This document shows positions 52,952 to 60,646 of a DNA stretch of 64,000 nt, piece after piece. Position numbers and translations under genes: made by a program. The stretch's first letter is position 1; each line of letters opens with the position of its first letter. The DNA lies in NCBI RefSeq assembly GCF_026625825.1, contig NZ_CP113065.1, positions 930,001 through 994,000 on the forward strand. The letters are read 5' to 3'. This stretch comes from Pseudoxanthomonas sp. SL93 (lineage in GTDB: Bacteria > Pseudomonadota > Gammaproteobacteria > Xanthomonadales > Xanthomonadaceae). Under the pieces are notes generated by a model. The model searched no databases. It was not told where the DNA came from and saw only the letters and a list, made by a program, of their open reading frames with translations.

Positions 52952-53299
52952 GTGAGATCTTTGTCCGTGCAAGTACAACCAGAGCGTTCCCCTGGCATCG
53001 ATATGGTCGCTCTGACCACATCGTTCCGGACTCTAGTTGGCCGGATTGATCTCGTTCGGAGCCATTCCTTCGACAACGGCAATGACAATGGCGCTTACTA
53101 CAACTTCACATTCGGCACCGATCGCCCAGCCGAGCTTTGGCGCTTGATCCAAGACTCCATATTTCAGGCCCCTGAGCATCGCCGTCACCTAGCATCGTCC
53201 GCCATGGCTATGTGCTCCAGCGAGGGTGGTTGGCACAGGTACTCTCAACTCTATCATTGGGATCCAGAGGTGCCCGTTGTCTCCGTTCCCGCCCTCTAA
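52952..53299 (+). CDS. Cassette 5 protein, unknown
   Basis: 115 residues from a GTG start just after the attC; ATG 53003 (MVALTTSFRTLVGRIDLVRS) is an alternative. It contains ELWRLIQDSIFQAPEHRRHL. Small, soluble, no family recognised. Its stop falls in the attC core. Confidence 0.7.
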   Translation: MRSLSVQVQPERSPGIDMVALTTSFRTLVGRIDLVRSHSFDNGNDNGAYYNFTFGTDRPAELWRLIQDSIFQAPEHRRHLASSAMAMCSSEGGWHRYSQLYHWDPEVPVVSVPAL

Positions 53300-53353
53300 C
53301 AATTCATTCAAGCCGAACCCGCTTCGCGGGTCGGCTTAATTCCGGTGTTAGGC
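53294..53353 (+). repeat. attC site of cassette 5
   Basis: 60 bp from CTCTAAC to GTTAGGC, usual centre. Confidence 0.9.
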
Positions 53354-53364
53354 CGCACACGAAC

Positions 53365-53763
53365 ATGGTCGATGGCTCAAGAAATCAGTTTCCGCTCTGG
53401 AAGGCGTTCTGGATTGTCTGTCCGGCGACGTATCTCATTGCAATCGCGCTATTTGCGCTCACAAACTTCGTCACGGATCGCCTTGGCGGTCACACTGTCG
53501 AGATCATTGCTGGGCAAGAGGTACGTTCTGTCAGTGCGGAGTCGTTCAAGTACGCTTGGTACAACAGCGTAGCGATCCAGGTCATTGCCGTGCTCCACGC
53601 TTGCCTATGCACTTTTATCGTTCTTCGTTACAGGCGCAGTACTCGCAGTAGATGGCTTGCAGCCCTCTCCATCGCAGCTGTCCTTACATACCTCGGCTAC
53701 ACCTTGTACTGTACATACGGCTTGTTCCACCCAGATCCTAATCTTTGGCCGATCACTTACTAG
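53365..53763 (+). CDS. Cassette 6 membrane protein, unknown
   Basis: 132 residues with three or so membrane helices (WIVCPATYLIAIALFALTNF, VAIQVIAVLHACLCTFIV, WLAALSIAAVLTYLGYTLYC) and a periplasmic or cytoplasmic loop between the first two. ATG 53365 lies 11 bp after the attC. No family recognised. Confidence 0.72.
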   Translation: MVDGSRNQFPLWKAFWIVCPATYLIAIALFALTNFVTDRLGGHTVEIIAGQEVRSVSAESFKYAWYNSVAIQVIAVLHACLCTFIVLRYRRSTRSRWLAALSIAAVLTYLGYTLYCTYGLFHPDPNLWPITY

Positions 53764-53773
53764 TGCAGGTACG

Positions 53774-53833
53774 GCCTAACAATTCATTCAAGCCGAACCC
53801 GCTTCGCGGGTCGGCTTAATTCAGGTGTTAGCC
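53774..53833 (+). repeat. attC site of cassette 6
   Basis: 60 bp from GCCTAAC to GTTAGCC, usual centre. Confidence 0.9.
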
Positions 53834-53836
53834 CTC

Positions 53837-54259
53837 ATGAAATATGACGACGCGTCATGGCACTACGGTGGCAACTTCCCATCTGATCTACCAGACTCGG
53901 CTGGTGCAACCCATACGGGGATGTTCCTGGTTTGGGCGGTTCTAGCCGGACTGGGCGGTGAATTGTTCACGGTGAAGGAGCCTGAGCTAGTTAGAGAGCT
54001 TCGCGGTCGCACAACCACCCCCGGCGCCTTCTTCCTAAGAGTTTGTGACGGTAAGCTCACCAACGAGGATTTTAGCGATCGTGGCAACGAGTTCGCCGTC
54101 GCCTACTATGAGGATGGACAGTTTCTGGCGGACTACGAGGCGACGCTGGGCAGCGGCTTAGCCACCCCGTACCACGTGCCGGATACTTGGGAGAGCTTTG
54201 ATGCATTGCGCCCCCGTTTGGACCAGCGCCTTGCCCGTTGGGCAGGTGCTGAGGGCTAA
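53837..54259 (+). CDS. Cassette 7 DUF7832-like protein
   Basis: 140 residues. The pattern KYDDASWHYGGNFPSDLPDS, then THTGMFLVWAVLAGLGG, VCDGKLTNEDFSDRGNEFAV and YHVPDTWESFD matches a widespread family of small proteins (DUF7832) of unknown role. Members often sit beside polymorphic toxin loci, so an immunity role is possible. The family name is given from memory of the motif. Confidence 0.72.
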   Translation: MKYDDASWHYGGNFPSDLPDSAGATHTGMFLVWAVLAGLGGELFTVKEPELVRELRGRTTTPGAFFLRVCDGKLTNEDFSDRGNEFAVAYYEDGQFLADYEATLGSGLATPYHVPDTWESFDALRPRLDQRLARWAGAEG

Positions 54260-54313
54260 CAATTCATTCAAGCCGAACCCGCTTCGCGGGTCGGCTTAAT
54301 TCAGGTGTTAGGC
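54254..54313 (+). repeat. attC site of cassette 7
   Basis: 60 bp from GGCTAAC to GTTAGGC, usual centre. Confidence 0.9.
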
Positions 54314-54317
54314 ACCA

Positions 54318-54626
54318 ATGGAAGGTCATCTACCAAATCGGCAAATGCTCTTCGTTTGGGGCGACTTCAATGCCTGCGGCTGGGCCGCTGGTGGCGACGA
54401 GAGCATCTATGCCCTGGACAAAGATGCCCTCGCTGCAATACCGGCAAAAGATGGCATGGCGATCTTCGTTTGGTGTGAGGACGAGCCCGACACCATCCTC
54501 GGCTGCGTCGCAAGGCTTGAGCACATCACGCTAGGCGCATTTACTGGCTGGCGCGCGGTGCCTGTTGGTGGCACCTTCTACCGTGGCCCAGTGCCCGCGC
54601 ATCTGCTTGGCGGGCTTGGTGCCTAA
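54318..54626 (+). CDS. Cassette 8 protein, unknown
   Basis: 102 residues, soluble and beta-rich: QMLFVWGDFNACGWAAGGDE, DGMAIFVWCEDEPDTILGCV and GWRAVPVGGTFYRG. No signal peptide. It starts 4 bp after the attC and ends in the next one. No family recognised. Confidence 0.73.
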   Translation: MEGHLPNRQMLFVWGDFNACGWAAGGDESIYALDKDALAAIPAKDGMAIFVWCEDEPDTILGCVARLEHITLGAFTGWRAVPVGGTFYRGPVPAHLLGGLGA

Positions 54627-54680
54627 CAATTCATTCAAGCCGAACCCGCTTCGCGGGTCGGCTTAATTCAGGTGTTAGGG
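54621..54680 (+). repeat. attC site of cassette 8
   Basis: 60 bp from GCCTAAC to GTTAGGG, usual centre. Confidence 0.9.
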
Positions 54681-54683
54681 CGC

Positions 54684-55088
54684 ATGAACAAAAGTATGGA
54701 CGCTGACACTTTCAAGAAGCACTCGGACCTAGCCGTACAAACAATGCTCGACGTACGTAATGTCACACTTGACTACTCACCAACTAGCCTGCGGCTTATC
54801 GATGAGGCTATTGAAAGCATGAGGACTCAAGGCCTCACCTCGGACGATATGCCTGGAGTGCTTTACTCTTTTGGCTGCTACTTGGGTGAGGTTATGGTAC
54901 GTGGGCTCGGGGCTCGCTGGGTCGATTCACTGCAGGATTCTCAAGCAGGTGGTTTCATGTCGCATTGCGTCGTGACTCAAAACGGGGTGTCCTGGAACGT
55001 TCTAGCAAGGTGCAGCAAGTGCTTGGACGACATTAAATATGGTGGCGCTTATGACTTATACCTTGCTGCATCACAGCCTGCGCCCTAA
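54684..55088 (+). CDS. Cassette 9 protein, unknown
   Basis: 134 residues, soluble: MNKSMDADTFKKHSDLAVQT, LRLIDEAIESMRTQGLTSDD and VLYSFGCYLGEVMVRGLGA. The fold looks alpha/beta. No family is named with confidence. It ends at the start of an unusually long attC. Confidence 0.73.
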   Translation: MNKSMDADTFKKHSDLAVQTMLDVRNVTLDYSPTSLRLIDEAIESMRTQGLTSDDMPGVLYSFGCYLGEVMVRGLGARWVDSLQDSQAGGFMSHCVVTQNGVSWNVLARCSKCLDDIKYGGAYDLYLAASQPAP

Positions 55089-55194
55089 CAATTCGTTCAA
55101 TCCGAACTTGCTTCGTTACACCCGCAACATGGCAGGTTAAGCTTGCCATGTTGCCGGCTCCACTACGCAAGTCGGCTTAACTCAGGTGTTAGGC
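55083..55194 (+). repeat. attC site of cassette 9, long form
   Basis: 112 bp from CCCTAAC to GTTAGGC. The arms match the other attC sites, but the short central loop is replaced by a larger palindrome with AACATGGCAGGTTAAGCTTG and CCATGTTG arms. It is the only long attC in the array. Confidence 0.88.
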
Positions 55195-55366
55195 CGTTTG
55201 GTTGGCGCTTCAAAGTGGCATCACTGGTCTGCCGTAACGATGTCGTTGTTCACCCTTCCGGTCGCTCTTCGGACGGGCTCTCAGGCAAGCGCCTCCCCGG
55301 TCGGACCCCGTGCACCCCACCCCAGCGGCTTGCCTGCATCCGGCGCCTCTTTCTGGTACAACGCTG
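55195..55366 (+). other. Cassette 10, no convincing gene
   Basis: A cassette of about 172 bp before its attC. The only frames run straight through the next attC into cassette 11 and have Ser/Pro/Arg-rich composition; ATG 55240 (MSLFTLPVALRTGSQASASP) is the best weak candidate. It may be a gene-less or regulatory cassette. Confidence 0.6.
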
Positions 55367-55426
55367 GCCTAACAATTCATTCAAGCCGAACCCGCTTCGC
55401 GGGTCGGCTTAATTCAGGTGTTAGGC
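55367..55426 (+). repeat. attC site of cassette 10
   Basis: 60 bp from GCCTAAC to GTTAGGC, usual centre. Confidence 0.9.
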
Positions 55427-55435
55427 CTCACAAGA

Positions 55436-55768
55436 ATGTCCACTATGACTCCAGCCGACGACCAAGATGATCCGCCGCTTGATGCGGACGATCTGCGGGC
55501 GGTTGCCGCGCTCACTCAGGATGACCTTCTTGCCATAGATCGAGCCATTCTGGCCAGTAGTAGCGCAAACTGGCGAAAAGTCGCCCTTGTTGTAGCTGTC
55601 GCAATGGACGCATATCCGGACCAGTACTACGACGTTCCAGATGTCTTCTACAGCCAACGCCTCAGAGATCTAGTCTCGGCTGGCCATCTGGAGGCGCAGG
55701 GCAATCTGTACCGCATGCGTTTCAGTGAGGTTCGCCTTACTCTCGCCGGCCTCGACAGTGAGGCCTAA
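55436..55768 (+). CDS. Cassette 11 DUF3658-like protein
   Basis: 110 residues. LTQDDLLAIDRAILASSSAN, WRKVALVVAVAMD, DVPDVFYSQRLRDLVSAGHL and QGNLYRMRFSEVRL match the pattern of DUF3658, a small helical domain of unknown role. It is acidic at the N-terminus. ATG 55436 lies 9 bp after the attC; ATG 55445 is a nearby alternative. Confidence 0.72.
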   Translation: MSTMTPADDQDDPPLDADDLRAVAALTQDDLLAIDRAILASSSANWRKVALVVAVAMDAYPDQYYDVPDVFYSQRLRDLVSAGHLEAQGNLYRMRFSEVRLTLAGLDSEA

Positions 55769-55822
55769 CAATTCATTCAAGCCGAACCCGCTTCGCGGGT
55801 CGGCTTAATTCAGGTGTTAGGC
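55763..55822 (+). repeat. attC site of cassette 11
   Basis: 60 bp from GCCTAAC to GTTAGGC, usual centre. Confidence 0.9.
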
Positions 55823-55842
55823 CCCGCAAGGAACTGCGTAGC

Positions 55843-56223
55843 ATGGACAAGAACGACTTCCTCATCGAACTCTCCGAAAGTGACCGCACAGCTTACGGTC
55901 GTGTTGATTTCGCAGCCAAAACAGCGCAGCAGCAGATTTTCTCAGCTGTCTGGGCGCTTGAGAGCCAAGTCAATGGTGGCGGCTTCGAGAGCTTCTTCGA
56001 GAACGAAGACCCTGCCTTGGTCGCATTCGCACCAGAAGCGCTGCAGACAATCGGAGCGGTCACCTGCGCGGATATAGTCCGTCGTGCCGCCTCCGCGGCT
56101 CCTGGCCTGTTGGATGACCTCGACTCTGAGTTCTATGCTTACCCAGACGATCTGACTGACTTGCTATACAAGTACGTAGCGGCCAACCCAGATGCATTCG
56201 GTCCCGCCACGGGCGGGGCCTAA
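55843..56223 (+). CDS. Cassette 12 DMP19/DUF4375-like protein
   Basis: 126 residues, strongly acidic. The stretch IFSAVWALESQVNGGGFESF followed by FENEDPALVAFAPEALQTIG matches the DMP19/DUF4375 domain, whose best-known member is a DNA-mimic protein in Neisseria. The acidic C-terminus (DDLDSEFYAYPDDLTDLLY) fits that class. The exact partner is unknown. Confidence 0.75.
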   Translation: MDKNDFLIELSESDRTAYGRVDFAAKTAQQQIFSAVWALESQVNGGGFESFFENEDPALVAFAPEALQTIGAVTCADIVRRAASAAPGLLDDLDSEFYAYPDDLTDLLYKYVAANPDAFGPATGGA

Positions 56224-56277
56224 CAATTCATTCAAGCCGAACCCGCTTCGCGGGTCGGCTTAATTCAGGTGTTAGAC
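56218..56277 (+). repeat. attC site of cassette 12
   Basis: 60 bp from GCCTAAC to GTTAGAC, usual centre. Confidence 0.9.
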
Positions 56278-56300
56278 CTTGACTGGGGAGGGGGCGCGAC

Positions 56301-56849
56301 ATGAAAGATCCGAGTAAGCACGCGAGCGAGCGCGAGATCGCTAGCGACATTCTGCTCCAGACCTCAGCGATTGCCACTCCGCTGCTGTCCACGTTCTCCG
56401 CTTGGCTCATGGCCGGGCTCGGAGCTGCGTTCACGCTTTTGGTGGCAAATATCGACTCAATCGTAAAGTACGTGGCAGCGCACAACTTCCGTTGGGCCTT
56501 GCTTTGGTTCGCCGCTTCGCTACTCGCGGGTCTTGCCGCCCGCTTCCTCTCGGTCGTTGTCTCTGCAAGTCTTGCCTCCAACGCCGTGCTTTCTGAGCGC
56601 CTACCAAAGGCTATCCAAGCCGCCCCCTCGTTCTCTTTGCCTGCGTTCAAGCACTTCTACTTCAGTGGCCTATTCCTGCCCTACAAATGCGTGGCAAATA
56701 GGACCTTCGCAAAAGTCCAGCGCGGTGACTTGATGGCCAGCCAACGCCTGACTGCCAAAGCCTCACAGTTGCAAGCCATACTCGTGCTATTGCAAATTGT
56801 CTGTTCTACGGCCTCGATCCTGGTTCTTGCATCCGGGATCAAGGTCTAA
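56301..56849 (+). CDS. Cassette 13 membrane protein, unknown
   Basis: 182 residues. Membrane segments lie at LSTFSAWLMAGLGAAFTLLV, WALLWFAASLLAGLAARFLS and near the C-terminus (LQAILVLLQIVCSTASILVL), with a loop of about 70 residues between the last two. GGGAGGGGGC lies before ATG 56301, a good ribosome site. No family recognised. Confidence 0.75.
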   Translation: MKDPSKHASEREIASDILLQTSAIATPLLSTFSAWLMAGLGAAFTLLVANIDSIVKYVAAHNFRWALLWFAASLLAGLAARFLSVVVSASLASNAVLSERLPKAIQAAPSFSLPAFKHFYFSGLFLPYKCVANRTFAKVQRGDLMASQRLTAKASQLQAILVLLQIVCSTASILVLASGIKV

Positions 56850-56903
56850 CAATTCGTTCAAGCCGATGCCGCTTCGCGGCACGACTTAATTCAGGTGTTA
56901 GAC
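56844..56903 (+). repeat. attC site of cassette 13
   Basis: 60 bp from GTCTAAC to GTTAGAC; centre GCCGCTTCGCGGC. Confidence 0.9.
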
Positions 56904-56924
56904 CGCAGGAGCAGGATTCAAAGC

Positions 56925-57161
56925 ATGGACTTACTACGCAAGCTTCTGATTAAGCGCATTGCCATCAGTCTCGTCAGCGCATTGTTCATCTCCTATTTCC
57001 TTGTCGTGGTTTTCCTTATGTTTGGCCCCTTGTACGTCAACGGAGAACTCGCGATCGCCCAAGCGTTAGAGCTCACGCTGATGATTTCTCCGGTAGTTGG
57101 GTTTGCTATCTTCCTCATGCTGCGTCGTAGAGACCGTAAGCGTAAAATTCATGGGCTATGA
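56925..57161 (+). CDS. Cassette 14 small membrane protein, unknown
   Basis: 78 residues with two membrane helices (IAISLVSALFISYFLVVVFL and LELTLMISPVVGFAIFLML) and a basic C-terminus (RRRDRKRKIHGL). GGAG lies upstream of ATG 56925. No family recognised. Confidence 0.7.
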   Translation: MDLLRKLLIKRIAISLVSALFISYFLVVVFLMFGPLYVNGELAIAQALELTLMISPVVGFAIFLMLRRRDRKRKIHGL

Positions 57162-57183
57162 TGAGACACCATCCGGGCTTGCG

Positions 57184-57243
57184 GTCTAACAGTTCATTCA
57201 AGCTGAAGCCGCTTCGCGGCTCGGCTTAAATGAATTGTTAGGC
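57184..57243 (+). repeat. attC site of cassette 14
   Basis: 60 bp from GTCTAAC to GTTAGGC; the 3' arm differs most from the majority type. Confidence 0.88.
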
Positions 57244-57248
57244 GGGCT

Positions 57249-57662
57249 ATGACAGACAGTCTTGGACCAGAGCAGAAAGCATTGCACCAGGCCGTTGGCG
57301 AGGTGCTGCACTATATTTGGGATCCAATTGGGGTAGCAGGCGTGCCGCAGGCCCGTGATGAGTACGATGGCTACGTCGATCACGTCTGCAGTCTGTTATG
57401 GCGCGGTGCAAGCAACGCTCAACTTGCTCAGCATCTTGTGCAGATAGCTGATGAGCATATGGGCCTCACTGGCACAGAGAGTCGCGCTGCCTTGGCCGCC
57501 GGCAAACTACTGGGATGCGGTTACACGCTAGCCCGCCTAACAATTCATTCAAGCCGACGCTGCTTCGCGGCACGGGTTAATTCAGGTGTTGTTCGATGTC
57601 CGCTTCCGGCCGGTGGCGGACATCTGCCCGGGCAGGGGATTAGGAAGATTTATCGGGGGTAG
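57249..57662 (+). CDS. Cassette 15 DUF1871-like protein
   Basis: About 95 genuine residues followed by readthrough of the attC and the dispersed repeat to 57662. ALHQAVGEVLHYIWDPIGVA, DEYDGYVDHVCSLLWRG and AQHLVQIADEHMGL match the DUF1871 pattern, a small helical family of unknown function. The native stop seems lost with the end of the cassette. It is the last cassette of the array. Confidence 0.72.
   Translation: MTDSLGPEQKALHQAVGEVLHYIWDPIGVAGVPQARDEYDGYVDHVCSLLWRGASNAQLAQHLVQIADEHMGLTGTESRAALAAGKLLGCGYTLARLTIHSSRRCFAARVNSGVVRCPLPAGGGHLPGQGIRKIYRG
57535..57590 (+). repeat. attC site of cassette 15, 3' core lost
   Basis: Starts with GCCTAAC and keeps both arms, but the expected GTTAGGC reads GTTGTTC where the dispersed repeat begins. 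The array end has been rearranged here. Confidence 0.85.
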
Positions 57663-57685
57663 GGGAGTGGCGGCTGCCGACCCTC
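57591..57685 (+). repeat. Dispersed palindromic repeat, copy D
   Basis: GATGTCCGCTTCCGGCCGGT, GCGGACATC, then GGGGATTAGGAAGATTTATC, GGGGGTAGGGG and GGCTGCCGACCC. It follows the same order of blocks as copy B and closes the cassette array. Confidence 0.75.
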
Positions 57686-57724
57686 AAGTAGAACGGAGAG
57701 CGGCAGTGCCGCCCTCCGAACGCT

Positions 57725-57913
57725 TCAGCTCGTCAAGCCAAGGGCGAACACACCTCCCAGGCCCGTGCTAAGCGCCGCCAGGCCCCACAGGCCGACGCTG
57801 ATCCGTCGCCATTTGTCGGTCGCCACCGCGTGGGCGTCCTTCAGCGCTGCCAACGCATCGGCAAGAGCCTGCGCCGGCGCGAGCGTGCTCGTTGCGAGCA
57901 TCAAGGTGATCAC
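57725..57913 (-). CDS. Possible small membrane protein
   Basis: 62 residues with helical amphipathic and hydrophobic parts (ALADALAALKDAHAVATDKW and ISVGLWGLAALSTGLGGVFA). It is not matched to a family. The start is GTG or TTG-like, with no clear ribosome site. The 90 bp to the helicase-like gene leave room for cotranscription with it. Confidence 0.35.
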   Translation of the reverse strand: MITLMLATSTLAPAQALADALAALKDAHAVATDKWRRISVGLWGLAALSTGLGGVFALGLTS

Positions 57914-58002
57914 GAGCCAATGAAGGGCAATCCCGGGCTGGTGACTTGAGGCATCCGTATGACGGTATCCTCACGGCTGTGCCAAGCCGCCGGACGCGCC
58001 CA

Positions 58003-59091
58003 CTAGTCTGGGGATTCATAGACCTGGTGCCCCGGCCAGGCACAGGCGCCAGCCATCACAAAGGCCACGCTCTGCCGTGCCCGCGTCAAGGCCACGTAGT
58101 ACCTGGCCGGTGAGGTGATACGGGAGGCGTCGGCGGTGCGCAGGAACAGAGTCAGGGGGCCATTGGGATAGATCAGCACGCGCGAATACGTCCGCCCCTT
58201 AGCCTGACCGAAATTGACCGCAGAATAGCCATCGCAAGTTTCGCGGCGGTCATGCCGCAGGACGGTTGGGGCATATTGCAGCACATACTTTTGCACCAAG
58301 TTCGGTGTCACCACATAAATACCGTCGTGCCCAGTCACATCGGTGTTGCCTGACTGGGTCCGGGGCAGGTTCGGATACAGCGCATCTGCCAGATCACACA
58401 GTGACTGCGCGCAGCGGTGGCTAACCACCCGATGCTGGATCTGGCACAAGTTGCGTGTCTGCCAATCCTGGAACAGCTGCACCATGGCTACGCCCCGGTA
58501 CTGCTGATGACGGGGGGAGTGGTTCGTGGCATAGGTTGCCTGGCGGATATCACCCACCAGCGTGATTTCAATTCCGCTGGTGAGCAGGCGCTCGACCAAG
58601 TCTAGGTCGTAGCCAGCCAGATCCTGGATCTCATCTATGTAGACCTCATCGTACATGGCCGTTAGGCGCTCGATGACCTTACCTCGCGTGAGCTCATCAC
58701 ATCGCACGGCAAAGTCAGCGGCGCGGTCGGAGTACATCTTATCCCCGGCGAGATAGTGGCGAGCCACCTGGGTGCGCGGGGCACGGTTGTTGGTCCTGCC
58801 CTCAACGAAGAGGAAGGATTCAACCCTTGGTTGGGCGCAAAGTGCGGGTTGATAAGGCCGGATGCACTCGCGCAGAAGGAAGCCATACCAGCTGTATAGC
58901 GTGACGTGGACGGGGACCGTGCCGGCGTGGCGATCGAAAGCCTGACGGATCTCCTCCAGATTTTCCAGAGTGTAGGTGATGATGGCGATCCGGCGTTGCG
59001 GGCGCGCCAGCGCCTGGCGCACCAACATCGTCGTCTTGCCGGAACCGGCGGCCGAGAGCAGTACCTGATTAGGCGATGGCACGCTGGACAT
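58003..59091 (-). CDS. UvrD-like helicase, GajB-type
   Basis: 362 residues, short for the family. SF1 motifs are present in order: Walker A LLSAAGSGKTTMLVRQAL, the AIITYTLENLEEIR step, Walker B DEVYIDEIQDLAGYDLDL, LVGDIRQATYATN, GQAKGRTYSRVLIYP and YYVALTRARQSVAFV. Its start overlaps the OLD nuclease gene by 23 bp. An OLD/TOPRIM nuclease followed by a UvrD-like helicase is the gene pair of Gabija, where the two form one complex that degrades phage DNA. Known GajB proteins are longer, so this is called Gabija-like. Confidence 0.8.
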   Translation of the reverse strand: MSSVPSPNQVLLSAAGSGKTTMLVRQALARPQRRIAIITYTLENLEEIRQAFDRHAGTVPVHVTLYSWYGFLLRECIRPYQPALCAQPRVESFLFVEGRTNNRAPRTQVARHYLAGDKMYSDRAADFAVRCDELTRGKVIERLTAMYDEVYIDEIQDLAGYDLDLVERLLTSGIEITLVGDIRQATYATNHSPRHQQYRGVAMVQLFQDWQTRNLCQIQHRVVSHRCAQSLCDLADALYPNLPRTQSGNTDVTGHDGIYVVTPNLVQKYVLQYAPTVLRHDRRETCDGYSAVNFGQAKGRTYSRVLIYPNGPLTLFLRTADASRITSPARYYVALTRARQSVAFVMAGACAWPGHQVYESPD

Positions 59092-60646
59092 AGTCCGGAT
59101 ACACGATCGAGTGGGGGCTGTTGAAGATGGCCAGAGCAGTATCGGTCTTGTTGCCCTTCATGAACTTCAGCAGCGCCGCCTCGTCGGCGAACGTCTTATC
59201 CAGGACCAGATTCAACTGCGCCAGGGTATTGGCCTTTATCAACTGTTGTTCCAGCGAGGGAGCGTCCTCATCGGAGTCATAGTAGATGTAGTTCAGGAAA
59301 TCGTTATAGCGTTCCTGCAAGACGGCCACATCGCCGTCGTTGTCGGTCACTACACGGGCTGGGATATCCAGACGTGCAGCGATCTGCAGGAACCGCTTGA
59401 AGGCCAGGGAGTTGACCGAGATCACATCCACACCCCGGGCCAGCGCAGGCACACCATGGTGATCCTTGAAAGCGCGCTGGACGATCAACTCATCCGAGGG
59501 GCCCTCGACCAGGATTGCTTGCTTGGCCAGGATCAGCCGCAGGGTGTCGTGCCCCGGCAGTTTCATGAAGTAGTCGTGCGTATCAGGTGGTAGCTGGTCG
59601 AGTTTGATGTGTCCTCGCGCACCGAAGAGGATCACGTTATCCACACCAAGCTTGTTCAACACGAAGCTGCTGTGTGTGGCGATAATTACTTGCTGGGCGG
59701 TAGATAGGGCTGCGATCTTATCGATCAACTGGGTCATGCTGGAAAAGGATAGATGATTCTCAGGCTCTTCCACCAGCAGCACATGCGCGGCGCCAGCGGC
59801 CCGCATAGCCAACTTCATTTTGACCGCGCTCTGTTCGCCTTTACCGGCGTGGGTGAAAGGAAGATCGTCCAGGTAGGGAGACAGACTGGCCTCCCACGTC
59901 GAGCGCGCCGAGGTGTCCACGCCAACGGTCAAGGTCTTGCTGCTGACATCGCCAGCATTCGCAGCCAGGAAGGTATTGATGGCTGCTACGTCCGTTTCTT
60001 GGGAGAAGCTCTGGCGCATCCGGCGGTAGCTCAGTGACAGGGCCACCCGCTGAGCGGGTGAAAGCACCTGGTCGATGATGCTGCCGATGTAGCGATCCGT
60101 GCCTGAAAAGGTCTTGGCACTGGTGGTGTCGATGATCGTGGAGTCAAACGGGATGCTTCGGGCGGTGACGCCATTGTTAGCGAAGGAATACCAGCGCACC
60201 GTGTAGTACTCCACCGGCAAGCTGCCGCCCTGATGCTGACGCAGATAAGCATCGAACTCGGAGCGATAGTCCTCATTGAGCTCGACCAATAACCGGATGC
60301 CGGCCATGTCAGCACCAAGGGAGTTGTTGGTACCCCGCAACGAAGCCAGGGCTGCGTCCCGCCCGAGGTAGGCCTCGATCATGATGCGCGGCGGCGAACC
60401 GGGCCGGCCTTGCCTGAGGTCTGTCAGGTACGCATCGACCACCGGCTGGTGGAAAAGATAAGGCGTGATCTCGTAGGCGATGCCGCGTCCGTGCAGCTGG
60501 TCCGTCACGACCGCATGAATCGCTTCCAGGAGCGTGGACTTGCCGACCTCGTTATTGCCCACGATGAGATTCATATGTGGGTTGAGCGGCAAATCCAGGT
60601 GGCCAAAAGCCTTGAAGTTCTCGATGACGACTCTTTCAATCGGCAT
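59069..60646 (-). CDS. OLD-family ATPase/TOPRIM nuclease, GajA-type
   Basis: 525 residues. ABC-type ATPase N-terminus: ERVVIENFKAFGHLDLPLNP, Walker A NLIVGNNEVGKSTLL, signature region HAGKGEQSAVKMKLAM, Walker B HVLLVEEPENHLSF and the IATHSSFVLNKLG switch. The TOPRIM nuclease domain follows (AILVEGPSDELIVQRAF and RVVTDNDGDVAVLQERY, metal-binding Glu and Asp). ATG 60646 has AAGG at 6 bp; the ATG at 60652 is too close to the same site. Paired with the helicase gene it makes a Gabija-like anti-phage module. It is divergent from the TIR operon. Confidence 0.88.
   Translation of the reverse strand: MPIERVVIENFKAFGHLDLPLNPHMNLIVGNNEVGKSTLLEAIHAVVTDQLHGRGIAYEITPYLFHQPVVDAYLTDLRQGRPGSPPRIMIEAYLGRDAALASLRGTNNSLGADMAGIRLLVELNEDYRSEFDAYLRQHQGGSLPVEYYTVRWYSFANNGVTARSIPFDSTIIDTTSAKTFSGTDRYIGSIIDQVLSPAQRVALSLSYRRMRQSFSQETDVAAINTFLAANAGDVSSKTLTVGVDTSARSTWEASLSPYLDDLPFTHAGKGEQSAVKMKLAMRAAGAAHVLLVEEPENHLSFSSMTQLIDKIAALSTAQQVIIATHSSFVLNKLGVDNVILFGARGHIKLDQLPPDTHDYFMKLPGHDTLRLILAKQAILVEGPSDELIVQRAFKDHHGVPALARGVDVISVNSLAFKRFLQIAARLDIPARVVTDNDGDVAVLQERYNDFLNYIYYDSDEDAPSLEQQLIKANTLAQLNLVLDKTFADEAALLKFMKGNKTDTALAIFNSPHSIVYPDYVQRAIA

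Larger units (their letters stand above)
50078..57590. mobile_element. Chromosomal integron with 15 gene cassettes
   Basis: The intact integrase, an attI region and 15 consecutive cassettes, all read on the plus strand and each closed by an attC site. Fourteen attC sites are about 60 bp and nearly identical; one is 112 bp. The last attC has lost its 3' core site where the dispersed repeat begins at 57591. The uniform attC sites are typical of a sedentary xanthomonad integron that has built up cassettes locally. Confidence 0.93.

Noticed and set aside
51609..57590. Regular 60-bp repeats as a CRISPR array
   Set aside because: Spacing is several hundred bases and the repeats carry attC core sites and arms; they are integron attC sites.
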